64,000 nt of DNA from CAZSHG01 sp964459995 (GTDB taxonomy: Bacteria; UBP14; UBA6098). Under the pieces are notes generated by a model. It made no database searches and was not told the DNA's origin. It was given only the letters and a program-made list of their open reading frames with translations. Where the stretch lies: the NCBI GenBank assembly GCA_964459995.1, contig CAYWOR010000008.1:1-64000 (forward strand). The letters are read 5' to 3'. Shown here in pieces: positions 1-7,362 of the stretch. Within the stretch, counting starts at the first letter, position 1; every line of letters begins with the position of its first letter. The position numbers and the translations under genes were made by a program.

Positions 1-3
1 GAA

Positions 4-342
4 ATGCATTTACTCGTATTAGTCCTGGAACAAAACGACATGTTGCCGGACATTCTCGAAAAACTTTACGATGTCGGCGTCAAAGGAACCACTGTGCTAA
101 ATTCTGTCGGCATGGGAAGGCTTCTCGCGCAATACGGCAAGGATTCTCCGGTCGGGAAACTCGTGAAAGAAAAGCTTCGTAAGGGAAATTACACAAACAA
201 AACTCTCTTCGCAGTAATCCGCTCCGAGGAAGTTCTTTACGAGGCCATCGATGTCATCAACGAGACCATCGGCGATATCGAGAAACCGGACACCGGAATC
301 ATGTTCACTATCAAACTCGACAAGGTATTCGGGTTAATGTAG
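4..342 (+). CDS. PII-like nitrogen-regulatory-family protein
   Basis: A 112-residue protein with the fold signature of the PII (GlnB/GlnK) family. The N-terminal strand is followed by helix 1 and the family-typical segment VGVKGTTVLNSVGMGR (about residues 24-39). A second beta-alpha-beta half ends in IMFTIKLDKVFGL. The T-loop that in GlnB carries the uridylylated tyrosine is short and not recognisable, so this is a PII-like sensor rather than canonical GlnB. It overlaps the following membrane-protein gene by one base, so the two are probably co-translated. PII-like proteins commonly regulate a membrane partner encoded next door; that role here is inference. The start lies 3 nt from the window edge, so upstream signals cannot be seen. 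Confidence 0.7.
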   Translation: MHLLVLVLEQNDMLPDILEKLYDVGVKGTTVLNSVGMGRLLAQYGKDSPVGKLVKEKLRKGNYTNKTLFAVIRSEEVLYEAIDVINETIGDIEKPDTGIMFTIKLDKVFGLM

Positions 343-1037
343 TGATGAATTGCCATTTGGCAAAATACGAGCCGGGGCCTTTTCTGCCGCCATGGCTGTA
401 TATCGTCATTGCGGTGGGGACGCTTTTAGCGTGGCTTCTCTATTATGTCCTCAGCGAAAAGACTCGCTTGAGTTTCCGCCCTTTTAAGGTTGGAAATCTG
501 ACAATCGAACCTTTGAAACTCGAATCTGTCGAGGATTTGTTAAAGCTGGGTTTCGATACAGAATCGTTGACCGAAGAGACCAAACAATTCCTATTGCTGA
601 ACTCGAAACGTTTTGGCTCATGCGCAATTAGAGCGCTCTCTGACGATGACTCTTCGATAATCACTTATTTTCCCGCTAAATTAAAAACGCAATTTGAATC
701 GGAAACGGAGCCTTCGCTCGATATCGAATGGCTTCCACGTTATGCCCTCTTCACACCTGCTCCTTCTGAGATGGCTTTGGTTGTCGATCATGTCATACTC
801 GCCGAAACTCATCGCGAAGAAACCAATATCAAAATCTTACTGAATTGCCTTGTAAGTATCGCAAATCAATTCGAAATAGGGAATCTCCTATTCTGGTCTT
901 CAGCCGCCAAGATATTTCAGTGTTTCATCGAAAAGTCGGACATTCCGATAACCCTTTACGCAGACAAATTTATAATCGATATCGAAAAAATCGAATCTGA
1001 CATTGACATTATCAAAAGTAACATACAAAGCGCATAA
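342..1037 (+). CDS. membrane-anchored protein of unknown function
   Basis: A 231-residue protein (GTG at 342 or ATG at 345). It has one strong transmembrane helix near the N-terminus, about residues 18-40 (LYIVIAVGTLLAWLLYYVL), followed by a soluble domain of about 190 residues. I do not recognise the soluble domain. It is mixed alpha/beta in appearance and ends in a charged Glu/Asp/Lys helix. There is no signal-peptidase site, so it should be a bitopic inner-membrane protein. It begins at the last base of the PII-like gene and lies 18 nt upstream of kbl, so the three genes look like one transcript. It could be the membrane target of the PII-like protein (inference from gene order only). Confidence 0.6.
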   Translation: MMNCHLAKYEPGPFLPPWLYIVIAVGTLLAWLLYYVLSEKTRLSFRPFKVGNLTIEPLKLESVEDLLKLGFDTESLTEETKQFLLLNSKRFGSCAIRALSDDDSSIITYFPAKLKTQFESETEPSLDIEWLPRYALFTPAPSEMALVVDHVILAETHREETNIKILLNCLVSIANQFEIGNLLFWSSAAKIFQCFIEKSDIPITLYADKFIIDIEKIESDIDIIKSNIQSA

Positions 1038-1055
1038 CCGCGCAAAGGAGGCAAA

Positions 1056-2303
1056 ATGGCCTACAGTGACAAATCGAGAGAACACTACAAAAGCGTTCTC
1101 AACGACATCAAAAATCAAGGACTTTTCAAAGAGGAACGCTTTATCTGCAGTCCTCAGGACGCCGACATCGTGGTCGAATACCCCGCCGGCGCACCCTGCA
1201 AAAAGGTCATTAACATGTGCGCGAATAACTACCTCGGCCTTTCAAGCCATCCCGAGGTTGTCAAAGCCGCCCATCAGGGCCTCGAAGATCGCGGATACGG
1301 CATGAGCTCCGTCCGCTTCATTTGCGGAACTCAGGACATACATCGCGATCTCGAACGCAAACTGACCACCTTCCTCGAAACCGAGGATACAATCCTGTTC
1401 CCCAGCTGTATGGACGCCAACGCCGGTGTGTTCGAGGCCGTCTTCAACGATCAGGATGTCCTCATCGCCGACCGCCTCGTCCACGCCTCGATCATCGACG
1501 GCATGCGCCTCTGCGGTGCACTCAATGAAAGCTTCAAACACTCGAACATGGAGCACCTCGAACAGAAACTCCAGACCTATCAGGACAAACGCTTCCGTTG
1601 CATCGTTACCGATGGCGTTTTCTCCATGGACGGCGACACCGCCAAGCTCGATGAAATCTGCAACCTCGCCGAAAAATACGATGCAATGGTCTTCGTCGAT
1701 GACTCCCACGCTTCCGGTTATCTCGGCACAAAAGGAAAAGGCACCCACGAGTTCAAGGGCGTTCTCGGAAGAATCGACATCATTACAACGACTCTCGGCA
1801 AGGCCCTCGGCGGAGCTTCCGGCGGGTGCGTCTCAGGAAGGCGCGAAATCGTCGAGATGTGCCGTCAGCGTGCGAGGCCATACCTATTCTCGAACGCCAT
1901 GCCTCCTGTTGTCGTTGGTGCCGCGAATAAGGTCATGGACATCGTCATGGAATCCACCGAGCGCAGAGACAAGCTCGAAGAGAACGCCAAATTCTGGCGA
2001 GCGGGTCTCGAAAATGCAGGCTTCGACCTCGTCGAGGGCGAAACCCCCATCGTGCCGGTGATGCTTTACAACGCCAAGCTCAGTCAGGACATGTCTCGCG
2101 ACCTCTTCGAACGCGGAATCTACGCGATTGGCTTCTTCTTCCCGGTCGTTCCGCAGGGCAAAGCCCGCATCCGCACACAAATCTCCGCCGCCCACGAACG
2201 CCATCACCTCGAAAAAGCTCTCGCGGCTTTCATCGAGGTAGGTAAGAAATACGACATCCTCGGCAAAGGCAAAAAGGAAATCACCGAGATGTATGGTGCG
2301 TAA
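1056..2303 (+). CDS. kbl: glycine C-acetyltransferase (2-amino-3-ketobutyrate CoA ligase)
   Basis: A 415-residue PLP enzyme of the alpha-oxoamine synthase family. It interconverts 2-amino-3-ketobutyrate plus CoA and glycine plus acetyl-CoA, the second step of threonine breakdown. Visible hallmarks are NMCANNYLGLSSHPEV near the N-terminus, the PLP-stacking and binding segment VDDSHASG, and the Schiff-base lysine in TTLGKALGGASGG. Length and the YGMSSVRFICGTQDIH motif match Kbl better than BioF or HemA. A clear AAAGGAGG site precedes the ATG. No threonine dehydrogenase gene is adjacent. A strong intrinsic terminator follows at 2329-2356. Confidence 0.93.
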   Translation: MAYSDKSREHYKSVLNDIKNQGLFKEERFICSPQDADIVVEYPAGAPCKKVINMCANNYLGLSSHPEVVKAAHQGLEDRGYGMSSVRFICGTQDIHRDLERKLTTFLETEDTILFPSCMDANAGVFEAVFNDQDVLIADRLVHASIIDGMRLCGALNESFKHSNMEHLEQKLQTYQDKRFRCIVTDGVFSMDGDTAKLDEICNLAEKYDAMVFVDDSHASGYLGTKGKGTHEFKGVLGRIDIITTTLGKALGGASGGCVSGRREIVEMCRQRARPYLFSNAMPPVVVGAANKVMDIVMESTERRDKLEENAKFWRAGLENAGFDLVEGETPIVPVMLYNAKLSQDMSRDLFERGIYAIGFFFPVVPQGKARIRTQISAAHERHHLEKALAAFIEVGKKYDILGKGKKEITEMYGA

Positions 2304-2328
2304 GCTTCTATCATCGACTAAAATCAAG

Positions 2329-2356
2329 AGGGCGACTGAATAATCAGTCGCCCTTA
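2329..2356 (+). terminator. intrinsic terminator after kbl
   Basis: A perfect 10-bp stem (GGGCGACTGA at 2330-2339 with its complement at 2344-2353) and a 4-nt loop, followed by a short T-containing stretch. It sits 26 nt after the kbl stop. Confidence 0.8.
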
Positions 2357-2703
2357 TCTAATTAAAATCAACCCTTCCATGTTATTCATTCCATCGAGAT
2401 TCTCCATGTCGCGGCATCTTTCCATCCTCTTTTTTTGGTTTTCCCCTCCAATCCATCGATTTTTTAGAGACACCGCCACTTTCCGAACAATTTAGGGTCC
2501 GTCCAGAATATTTTTGGCCTTACAGAGAAAAAAAGGGTTCCCCAAAAAAGTCATGGGATAACTTCCTCTGCCGTCTCGAAAAAATTTTCAAAAGAATTGC
2601 TTAAAAGACTTCTTTCAGCCCTTATTCCCTGATTCGCAATGTAGTTAGGGGAGGGTCTCAGGTTCCGAGTCCCTCCTCATTCTCGTAACACCTTCACGAA
2701 GAG
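2357..2703. other. non-coding gap with one strong hairpin
   Basis: About 350 bp with no convincing reading frame. The only structure I can support is a hairpin at 2650-2676: outer GGAGGG/CCCTCC arms, an inner 5-bp arm and a 3-nt loop. It lies just downstream of the minus-strand small gene ending at 2704 and could terminate or protect that transcript, although no U-tract follows it on that strand. The rest is pyrimidine-rich sequence without visible repeats. Confidence 0.45.
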
Positions 2704-2802
2704 CTACTTGTTTTTCTTTTCCTTTTTGTCTGCCCTTTTCTCCTTGAGCGTTTTCGCAGGTGCTTTCTTGTTCGTTTTCTTCACGTTCTCTTTGTTTGCC
2801 AT
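2704..2802 (-). CDS. small lysine-rich protein (32 aa)
   Basis: ATG at 2802 is preceded on the minus strand by an ideal GGAGGAG Shine-Dalgarno site five bases upstream. It opens a 32-codon frame ending in TAG at 2704-2706. The product is extremely basic: it begins MANKENVKKTNKK, contains KTLKEKRADKKEKK, and has no hydrophobic segment. Roughly 40% of residues are lysine, suggesting an RNA-, DNA- or ribosome-associated peptide, but I assign no function. It lies 30 nt downstream of the 78-aa gene on the same strand, so the two are probably cotranscribed. The near-perfect SD is the main evidence that it is real. Confidence 0.6.
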   Translation of the reverse strand: MANKENVKKTNKKAPAKTLKEKRADKKEKKNK

Positions 2803-2832
2803 GATTTCTCCTCCGTTAGTATTTTCGATAAT

Positions 2833-3069
2833 TTAGATTTCGTCATCCCTCATGACGTAGAGGTAATTAGCCTCGCGGCAGATTTTCGCGTCGGTGCCGT
2901 CGCGGGTTGTTTCGAGCGTTTGCAAATCAGAATCCAGCGAAATAACCCTGTTCTGAGCGATATCTTCACAGTTGTAACCCGACAACATTAAAGACTTTTC
3001 CACAAACCTCGTCTCGATTTCGCTATCGGAAATGAAGTTGGCGTCTTTAATCTCATTCAGGTCTAACAT
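2833..3069 (-). CDS. hypothetical protein (78 aa)
   Basis: A small acidic soluble protein with no signal sequence and no family I recognise. I chose the ATG at 3069 (MLDLNEIKDAN...) because GGAG lies five bases upstream of it. The frame stays open upstream to 3141, but those starts have no ribosome site. The sequence alternates Asp/Glu-rich stretches with short hydrophobic strands and ends MRDDEI. Two cysteines are present. It lies immediately upstream of the 32-aa lysine-rich gene on the same strand and diverges from the beta-helix gene at 3252. Confidence 0.5.
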   Translation of the reverse strand: MLDLNEIKDANFISDSEIETRFVEKSLMLSGYNCEDIAQNRVISLDSDLQTLETTRDGTDAKICREANYLYVMRDDEI

Positions 3070-3203
3070 CTTTGCTCCATATTTTGTTTTCACACTCTTA
3101 AACATACTCTTTCTGGGGGCGGTGCGCAAGGGGTTTATCATTTCAAAAAAATAGCCTACGTTTTATCTCCGGTAGTATTTGAACAACCGAGAAAAATCAT
3201 CCG

Positions 3204-3232
3204 TTGCAAATCCACGCGAAGGGCTATATATT
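3204..3232 (+). promoter_or_regulatory. promoter of the beta-helix protein gene
   Basis: -35 TTGCAA (3204-3209), 17-bp spacer and -10 TATATT (3227-3232), 20 nt upstream of the start codon. The short leader carries an AAAAGGAG ribosome site. Confidence 0.55.
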
Positions 3233-3251
3233 AACATCGAAAAGGAGTTAT

Positions 3252-4679
3252 ATGAAAAAGACAGCTTTGGTCGTTGCGATAATTTTCCCCGTTCTGCTTT
3301 CCGCGGCAATAATCCATATTGCCACCGAGCCGGAACTACAGGCGGCAGTTTGGTCGCTCTCTTCGAACGACACGCTCATGCTTTCCGCTGGGACATATGA
3401 CCTGACATGGACCCTTTGGCTCGACGGCGGCCTCGAAAATGTCGCGATCATCGGCGCCGGACGCGACGCCACAACAATTCGCGGCCCGGGGATGTCCGTC
3501 GATGACCCCGATGTCCCGCATCTGATATGGGTGGGCGATGTCCGCCATCTCTACATCGCCGACCTGACCCTCCGCGATGTCTATTATCACCCAATCCAGA
3601 TTTCCACCGGCGACGGCGCCTTCGCGCCCCATATAGCCAATGTCCGCATAATCGATTCGGGGGAACAATTCATCAAGGTCTCCACCGGAATAGGCATGAC
3701 CGCCTACTGCGACTCCGGCATCGTCGAGAATTGTGTCTTCGAATACACCGACCGCGCGCGATGGTGGTACACAAACGGCGTCGATATCCTCGCCACCGGC
3801 TGGTGGATAATCCGCGATAACCTATTCCTGCGAATTCGCGGGCCGGTAGGCGAACTTGCAGGCCCAGCCGTTCTCGCATGGCAAAACGCGATACATACCA
3901 CCGTCGAACGCAATGTTTTCATCGAATGCGATTTTGGCATATCGATGGGAAACTCCGCAGGCCCGGGGCCTTACGCCCGTGACGGCGAGACCGTTTACGA
4001 CAACCAGAACGCCATCGTCTTCAACAATTTCATCTACCGCGCGGAATCCGGCGACGTCGGAATCACCCTCAACAGAGCGCGCGACGCCGAGGTGCATCAC
4101 AACACCATCATCCTGAACGGCACCTTCCCATGGAACATCGAATACCGTTACGGCTCCACAAGCGCCATGATCTACAATAACCTCTGCGACGGCGCGATTT
4201 TCTCCCGCGACGGCGGCGCAGGAGCCCTCGACGGAAACATCATCTCCGCCGAAGAGAGCTGGTTTGTCAACGCCTCCGAGGGAAATCTCCATCTCATATC
4301 CGGCACGGACGCCGAAAACGCCGCAGTTCCTATTCCCGGCTTTACTGTCGATGACGATATCGACGGCGAACCCCGGCCCTACGGCTCCGCTTCCGATGTC
4401 GGCGCGGACGAGTTCATGCCCGGCGCCATCGTGCGCGACATATCCGCGGAGACCATGGAAACCCGCGGCCATCTCGGCTTCTCCGACGGCAGAATGTTCT
4501 GGATAGGGGAGGTTATGCCGGAGCGATTGGAAATATTCGACCTCACCGGCAGACGCGTTCTATCCGGCGCGACAGCGAACGTCCTTGAGAGTGCCGCCAA
4601 ATTGCCCACCGGCATCTATCTTTATCGATTCGATTCGCATGGAAAAGAAGCGGGCGGGAGAATTGTCGTAGTGAGGTAG
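3252..4679 (+). CDS. secreted right-handed parallel beta-helix protein with C-terminal sorting domain
   Basis: 475 residues from the ATG at 3252, chosen because AAAAGGAG sits just upstream and a signal peptide (MKKTALVVAIIFPVLLSAA) follows at once. Residues about 40-370 form a repeating strand-turn pattern typical of pectate-lyase-like parallel beta-helices (for example NVAIIGAGRDATTIRG, VHHNTIILNGTF, MIYNNLCDGAIF). A GADEF motif, common at the end of such helices, follows near residue 395. The last ~75 residues (RLEIFDLTGRRVLS, then LPTGIYLYRF) are a T9SS type A-like sorting domain ending in VVR. Probably a cell-surface or released polysaccharide-interacting protein. Catalytic residues are not identifiable. 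Confidence 0.75.
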   Translation: MKKTALVVAIIFPVLLSAAIIHIATEPELQAAVWSLSSNDTLMLSAGTYDLTWTLWLDGGLENVAIIGAGRDATTIRGPGMSVDDPDVPHLIWVGDVRHLYIADLTLRDVYYHPIQISTGDGAFAPHIANVRIIDSGEQFIKVSTGIGMTAYCDSGIVENCVFEYTDRARWWYTNGVDILATGWWIIRDNLFLRIRGPVGELAGPAVLAWQNAIHTTVERNVFIECDFGISMGNSAGPGPYARDGETVYDNQNAIVFNNFIYRAESGDVGITLNRARDAEVHHNTIILNGTFPWNIEYRYGSTSAMIYNNLCDGAIFSRDGGAGALDGNIISAEESWFVNASEGNLHLISGTDAENAAVPIPGFTVDDDIDGEPRPYGSASDVGADEFMPGAIVRDISAETMETRGHLGFSDGRMFWIGEVMPERLEIFDLTGRRVLSGATANVLESAAKLPTGIYLYRFDSHGKEAGGRIVVVR

Positions 4680-5348
4680 GGGAGGGGAAAATTTCAAAAT
4701 CCAAATGTCAAATGGCAAATAAAGCCCAAATGCCGAATGCCTAAATGACAAATCTCGCGTGCAAGAAGTTAGCCGATAGCATTAGATCTTGCACCGCGCA
4801 TTTCGGCTGGCCCGTGGGGCGCCTTCAGCCCGCGCCTGACGCTACGTGCGATTTGTATTGATTTCACATTTGTTCCGCACGCGTGAGTCGCGCCAGCCTC
4901 GATCTCCTAAACCCCTCAGCTCGGCATATTGCCCCACGGCGTCTGAGCCCACCACTCATCCTTTCCGTCCAGATGAAGCCCTTGAACCAATGGAAAACCA
5001 GACCCTCGGCCTCATGGCAGGCCCTATTATTTTGAGGAACATATTTTACCTCCCATTTTGTTTTTTTACGACAATATACACTTTACAACACAGTAAAGTT
5101 TGTCATAAACTTTTAAAAAACAGTCCTTTTTTTTCGAAAAACAGTCCTTTAAAACGAAAAACAGCCCTTTTAGATTAACAAAACAGTAATAATTCTTTCA
5201 TAAATCGAACAAAAACTCGATTTCCCAGCCCCAAAACTCGGCAAACGCCGAAGTTTAACCTCCCCAACATCCCTCCGATCTATATGAACCCCCGTGGGGG
5301 ATTATTTTATCGTGCTCAACGGCTTCGCCGATTCGCTTCAAGCAATTA
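4680..5348. other. gene-free stretch with several short repeats
   Basis: About 670 bp with no supported gene. It holds: a CAAATG-rich repetitive patch at 4695-4755; an 8-bp inverted repeat, GTGCAAGA at 4759-4766 with its complement at 4787-4794; a GC-rich segment at 4795-4990; three copies of a 20-21 nt repeat at 5116-5172; and a C5/G5 palindrome at 5289-5300. A plus-strand frame at 4846-5178 crosses the repeats and shows no protein character. The region looks like intergenic repeat debris. Confidence 0.5.
5116..5172. repeat. three tandem 20-21 nt repeats
   Basis: Three successive copies of a unit reading AAAAACAGTCCTTT (the third has CAGCCC), with CAG at 5121, 5142 and 5162. A weaker fourth echo (AAAACAG) follows near 5180. 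Spacing of 20-21 nt places the copies on the same helical face. Confidence 0.6.
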
Positions 5349-5516
5349 TTACTTTTCCTCCTCTGGAGGTTTTAGATAATGAAAAACACGGCTATGAACA
5401 TCGTCAAGTTTCTCTTCCATTTTCTTAATTCTTGAACTCATTGGAAATATCGTGAGGATACCTGCGATGAAGATAACCGAGAAAACTACACTTATAATTG
5501 CTATCAATATGTCCAT
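5349..5516 (-). CDS. small single-pass membrane protein (55 aa)
   Basis: ATG at 5516 follows a minus-strand AAGGAG ribosome site, with a stop at 5349-5351. The first ~25 residues form one hydrophobic helix (MDILIAIISVVFSVIFIAGI...). A charged amphipathic segment (RIKKMEEKLDDVHSRV) and the tail KPPEEEK follow. It resembles small inner-membrane proteins with a cytosolic coiled-coil tail; no family is assigned. It lies 89 nt downstream of the lipoprotein gene at 5606-6547 on the same strand. The gap contains two small palindromic hairpins (around 5532-5545 and 5571-5585). Confidence 0.6.
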   Translation of the reverse strand: MDILIAIISVVFSVIFIAGILTIFPMSSRIKKMEEKLDDVHSRVFHYLKPPEEEK

Positions 5517-5605
5517 TGTGTCTCCTTTTTTGGCGCGTATGCGCCGGGGTTCTCTTTCTTTCCTCGTTCCTCCGCTTTTCGCGGATCCGTGAGAAAGCTA
5601 ATTTT

Positions 5606-6547
5606 CTATCTAATCGTGCCACCAGACACAATACCATCTTCACTTATACGAATTGGATCAACTTCGGAGAGGGAGGGATCAACACCAACATTTGGCCGTG
5701 CAACGACACATCCATTAGGTAAAACACTAAATATAAACCTTTGTTCTCCACTGGGACGGTCAATAATCATCCCAGAAGGGACTTGGCCTGAGCCGAAAAT
5801 GTCCGTCGAAGGTGAAGGATATTTTCCATTTTCTTCATAATAAGCTTGGGCGGAAGTCCATATCTGTTTAACAACCATTTTGGCTTCAGAAATCTTAGAT
5901 TTCATAATTTGAACTTCGACTGCTTCTGTAAGCCCATCCATTACTAAAGCCAATTCTGGGTTTCCTTTTGATTCTTTTTCTATCCAAGAAGCGAATTCCA
6001 TAAGTCTGCCCTCATCTTCATCAACATCAATGTATTCGAGAAGATTCTTGAAAATCGCACTTATCATAGCCGTATTCGTTTTTCCCATATAATATGAGAC
6101 TTCCTTTTTTGAAAAATCTATAATATCAGGTGCAATATGTTTGTCTTCATCATAGAAGAAGTCTTCATCAATTTCATAGATTAGTTCAATCGCTGTAAGA
6201 TATATAGCAGGGCTTTCCCTTAAGTATTCGATGCCATTTGATAGAATTTCTACAAAGTTTTTTCGTTCCGCTTCCCAGTCTTCACTATCATACTTTTTTG
6301 ATCGTCCCCATGACATGTCTTCCCATTCTTCGAAGGATTTCATAAATACTTCATAAGTTTTAGAATGCTGTGGGCATTTAGCGATTGTCTCCTTTAAGAG
6401 GGAATATGCTTCATAAGGATGTTCTTTTTCCAGCAATGCTTCAGCTTCAACAATTTGTTTTTCTGCTTCTTCTTCACAGTTCGAGCATGCAAGTCCGAAT
6501 ATACCAAGCATTGACAGAAGGCATACAGCAATAATCAGTCTTTTCAT
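5606..6547 (-). CDS. lipoprotein with a pilin-like C-terminal domain
   Basis: 313 residues. A signal peptide ends in a lipobox-like GLAC at about residue 21, so it is probably a lipoprotein. Residues 22-210 are acidic and mostly helical (AEALLEKEHPYEAYSLLKETIAKCP resembles one TPR). From about residue 213 (KSKISEAKMVVKQIWTSAQ) the sequence reads like the C-terminal half of a type IV pilin or pseudopilin helix, followed by the usual AYYEENGKYP element and a compact beta domain. The hydrophobic N-terminal methylation segment of pilins is absent, so the globular part has been grafted onto a lipoprotein stalk. An AAGGAG site precedes the ATG. Confidence 0.6.
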   Translation of the reverse strand: MKRLIIAVCLLSMLGIFGLACSNCEEEAEKQIVEAEALLEKEHPYEAYSLLKETIAKCPQHSKTYEVFMKSFEEWEDMSWGRSKKYDSEDWEAERKNFVEILSNGIEYLRESPAIYLTAIELIYEIDEDFFYDEDKHIAPDIIDFSKKEVSYYMGKTNTAMISAIFKNLLEYIDVDEDEGRLMEFASWIEKESKGNPELALVMDGLTEAVEVQIMKSKISEAKMVVKQIWTSAQAYYEENGKYPSPSTDIFGSGQVPSGMIIDRPSGEQRFIFSVLPNGCVVARPNVGVDPSLSEVDPIRISEDGIVSGGTIR

Positions 6548-6657
6548 TTTTCTCCTTGATTGACGCTCTGCGTCGGGTTGGTTTCGTTAATTTTTGTTTG
6601 GGTGGGGTCGTTGTGCTTCCTGCCGGGCGCGGTTTCGTTTCTAACCGCGCTCTCCAA

Positions 6658-6737
6658 TGTCATTTCGACCGAAGCGGAGAAATCTCTCGTGGTTTGCAGG
6701 AGATTTCTCGTCGGGCAAAGCCCTCCTCGAAATGACA
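6658..6737. repeat. 80-bp nested palindromic repeat element
   Basis: Terminal 11-bp perfect inverted repeats (TGTCATTTCGA at 6658-6668 and its complement at 6727-6737) enclose a second perfect 10-bp inverted repeat (GAGAAATCTC at 6677-6686, complement at 6700-6709). This nested structure without coding content is typical of dispersed extragenic palindromes or tiny MITEs. Copy number in the genome cannot be judged from one window. Confidence 0.7.
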
Positions 6738-6804
6738 GTAGGGGAGGGCCTATGTGCCCTCCCGTTTTGCGAACCAGCGGGAGCACACATAGGTGCGCCC
6801 CTAC
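6738..6804. repeat. 67-bp palindromic repeat abutting the first
   Basis: Arms 6738-6756 and 6786-6804 are inverted copies: GTAGGGG at the ends and CTATGTG inside match exactly, with a divergent 5-nt centre in each arm. The element starts at the base after the preceding palindrome ends, so two different elements are joined head to tail. Confidence 0.65.
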
Positions 6805-6821
6805 GGGGAATGCTCTGGGGG

Positions 6822-6847
6822 CGGGTTTCGTTTTATTTTCGGCGGTG
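6822..6847. repeat. direct repeat, left copy beside hicAB
   Basis: A 26-bp sequence beginning CGGGTTTCGTTTTATTT recurs at 7268-7293 in the same orientation with one mismatch. The two copies bracket the hicB-hicA pair. Confidence 0.7.
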
Positions 6848-6851
6848 GTGG

Positions 6852-7046
6852 TCATGCAATCGGTATCGGGACGAGTTCGGAGCTTTCCGGCAGTTCGACC
6901 TCGGTCTCCACGAGGTCCTCGAAACCTATCATCAGCGATTCGAGAAGTTCCTCGCGGGTGCGTTCCTGCGCGTTCACGCCGGGTATATCGACCAGCCAGC
7001 CTATCCACCAGCCGTCTTCCTGTTTTATTACCGCTCTAAGGTTCAT
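6852..7046 (-). CDS. hicB: HicB-family antitoxin
   Basis: A 64-residue protein with the HicB N-terminal partial RNase H-like fold. It has a beta strand (MNLRAVIKQEDGWWIGWLVDIPGV), then NAQERTREELLESLMIGFEDLVE as the amphipathic helix, then a short tail. This is the short HicB type without a clear C-terminal DNA-binding domain. It should neutralise the neighbouring HicA ribonuclease and probably also autoregulate the pair. The ATG overlaps the hicA stop by 4 nt (7043-7046), so the order is toxin then antitoxin, as is common for hicAB. Confidence 0.85.
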   Translation of the reverse strand: MNLRAVIKQEDGWWIGWLVDIPGVNAQERTREELLESLMIGFEDLVETEVELPESSELVPIPIA

Positions 7047-7225
7047 ATTTTCACCTCGATTTCCAAATCTTTCAAAATCTTCTTCGCCAGCGTATTCACG
7101 ATTTCCACATGGCGGGGGATTTCGGTTTTCAATTTGCCGCGCGCGAATATCGTATGCCTTCTGCCCTCGCGCAACAGGTAGGCCCCGTTTTCTTTAAGTA
7201 TCTTGATAAGCTTCGTCCTTTTCAA
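7043..7225 (-). CDS. hicA: HicA-family mRNA interferase toxin (YcfA-like)
   Basis: 60 residues with the double-stranded-RNA-binding-like fold of HicA/YcfA. An N-terminal KRTKLIKILKENGAYLLREGRRHTIF precedes a basic strand and the helix VNTLAKKILKDLEI. The catalytic histidine lies in GRRHTIF, where active HicA toxins carry it. The gene overlaps hicB by 4 nt. Family knowledge says HicA cleaves mRNA when HicB is degraded. The 26-bp direct repeats on both sides suggest the pair was acquired as a cassette (inference). Confidence 0.85.
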   Translation of the reverse strand: MKRTKLIKILKENGAYLLREGRRHTIFARGKLKTEIPRHVEIVNTLAKKILKDLEIEVKI

Positions 7226-7267
7226 GTCCTTAAATCCTCGTCTCCCCGTCGCAAGGGGTTCTGAACT

Positions 7268-7293
7268 CGGGTTTCGTTTTATTTCCGGCGGTG
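7268..7293. repeat. direct repeat, right copy beside hicAB
   Basis: Matches 6822-6847 at 25 of 26 positions, in the same orientation, about 42 bp upstream of the hicA start codon. Confidence 0.7.
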
Positions 7294-7362
7294 TTTTTCA
7301 TTTGGTTAAAATTAATAAAATGTATGAGGGGGGCTAAGTCAAGCAAAAAGTGGCAATTGCGC

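Noticed and set aside
4846..5178. A 110-residue plus-strand frame in the gap after the beta-helix gene
   Set aside because: It lacks a ribosome site, runs through the short tandem repeats and has no protein-like pattern.
5289..5300. The C5/G5 palindrome as a terminator for the 55-aa gene
   Set aside because: The loop would be too small for a full stem and no U-tract follows on the minus strand.
5379..5435. An 18-codon plus-strand peptide with a GGAGG-like site
   Set aside because: It lies entirely opposite the better-supported 55-aa minus-strand gene; the apparent site is that gene's C-terminal codons read in reverse.
6544..7181. Long frames on both strands across the palindromic elements and hicB
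   Set aside because: They are created by translation of the inverted repeats and overlap the well-supported hicAB genes.
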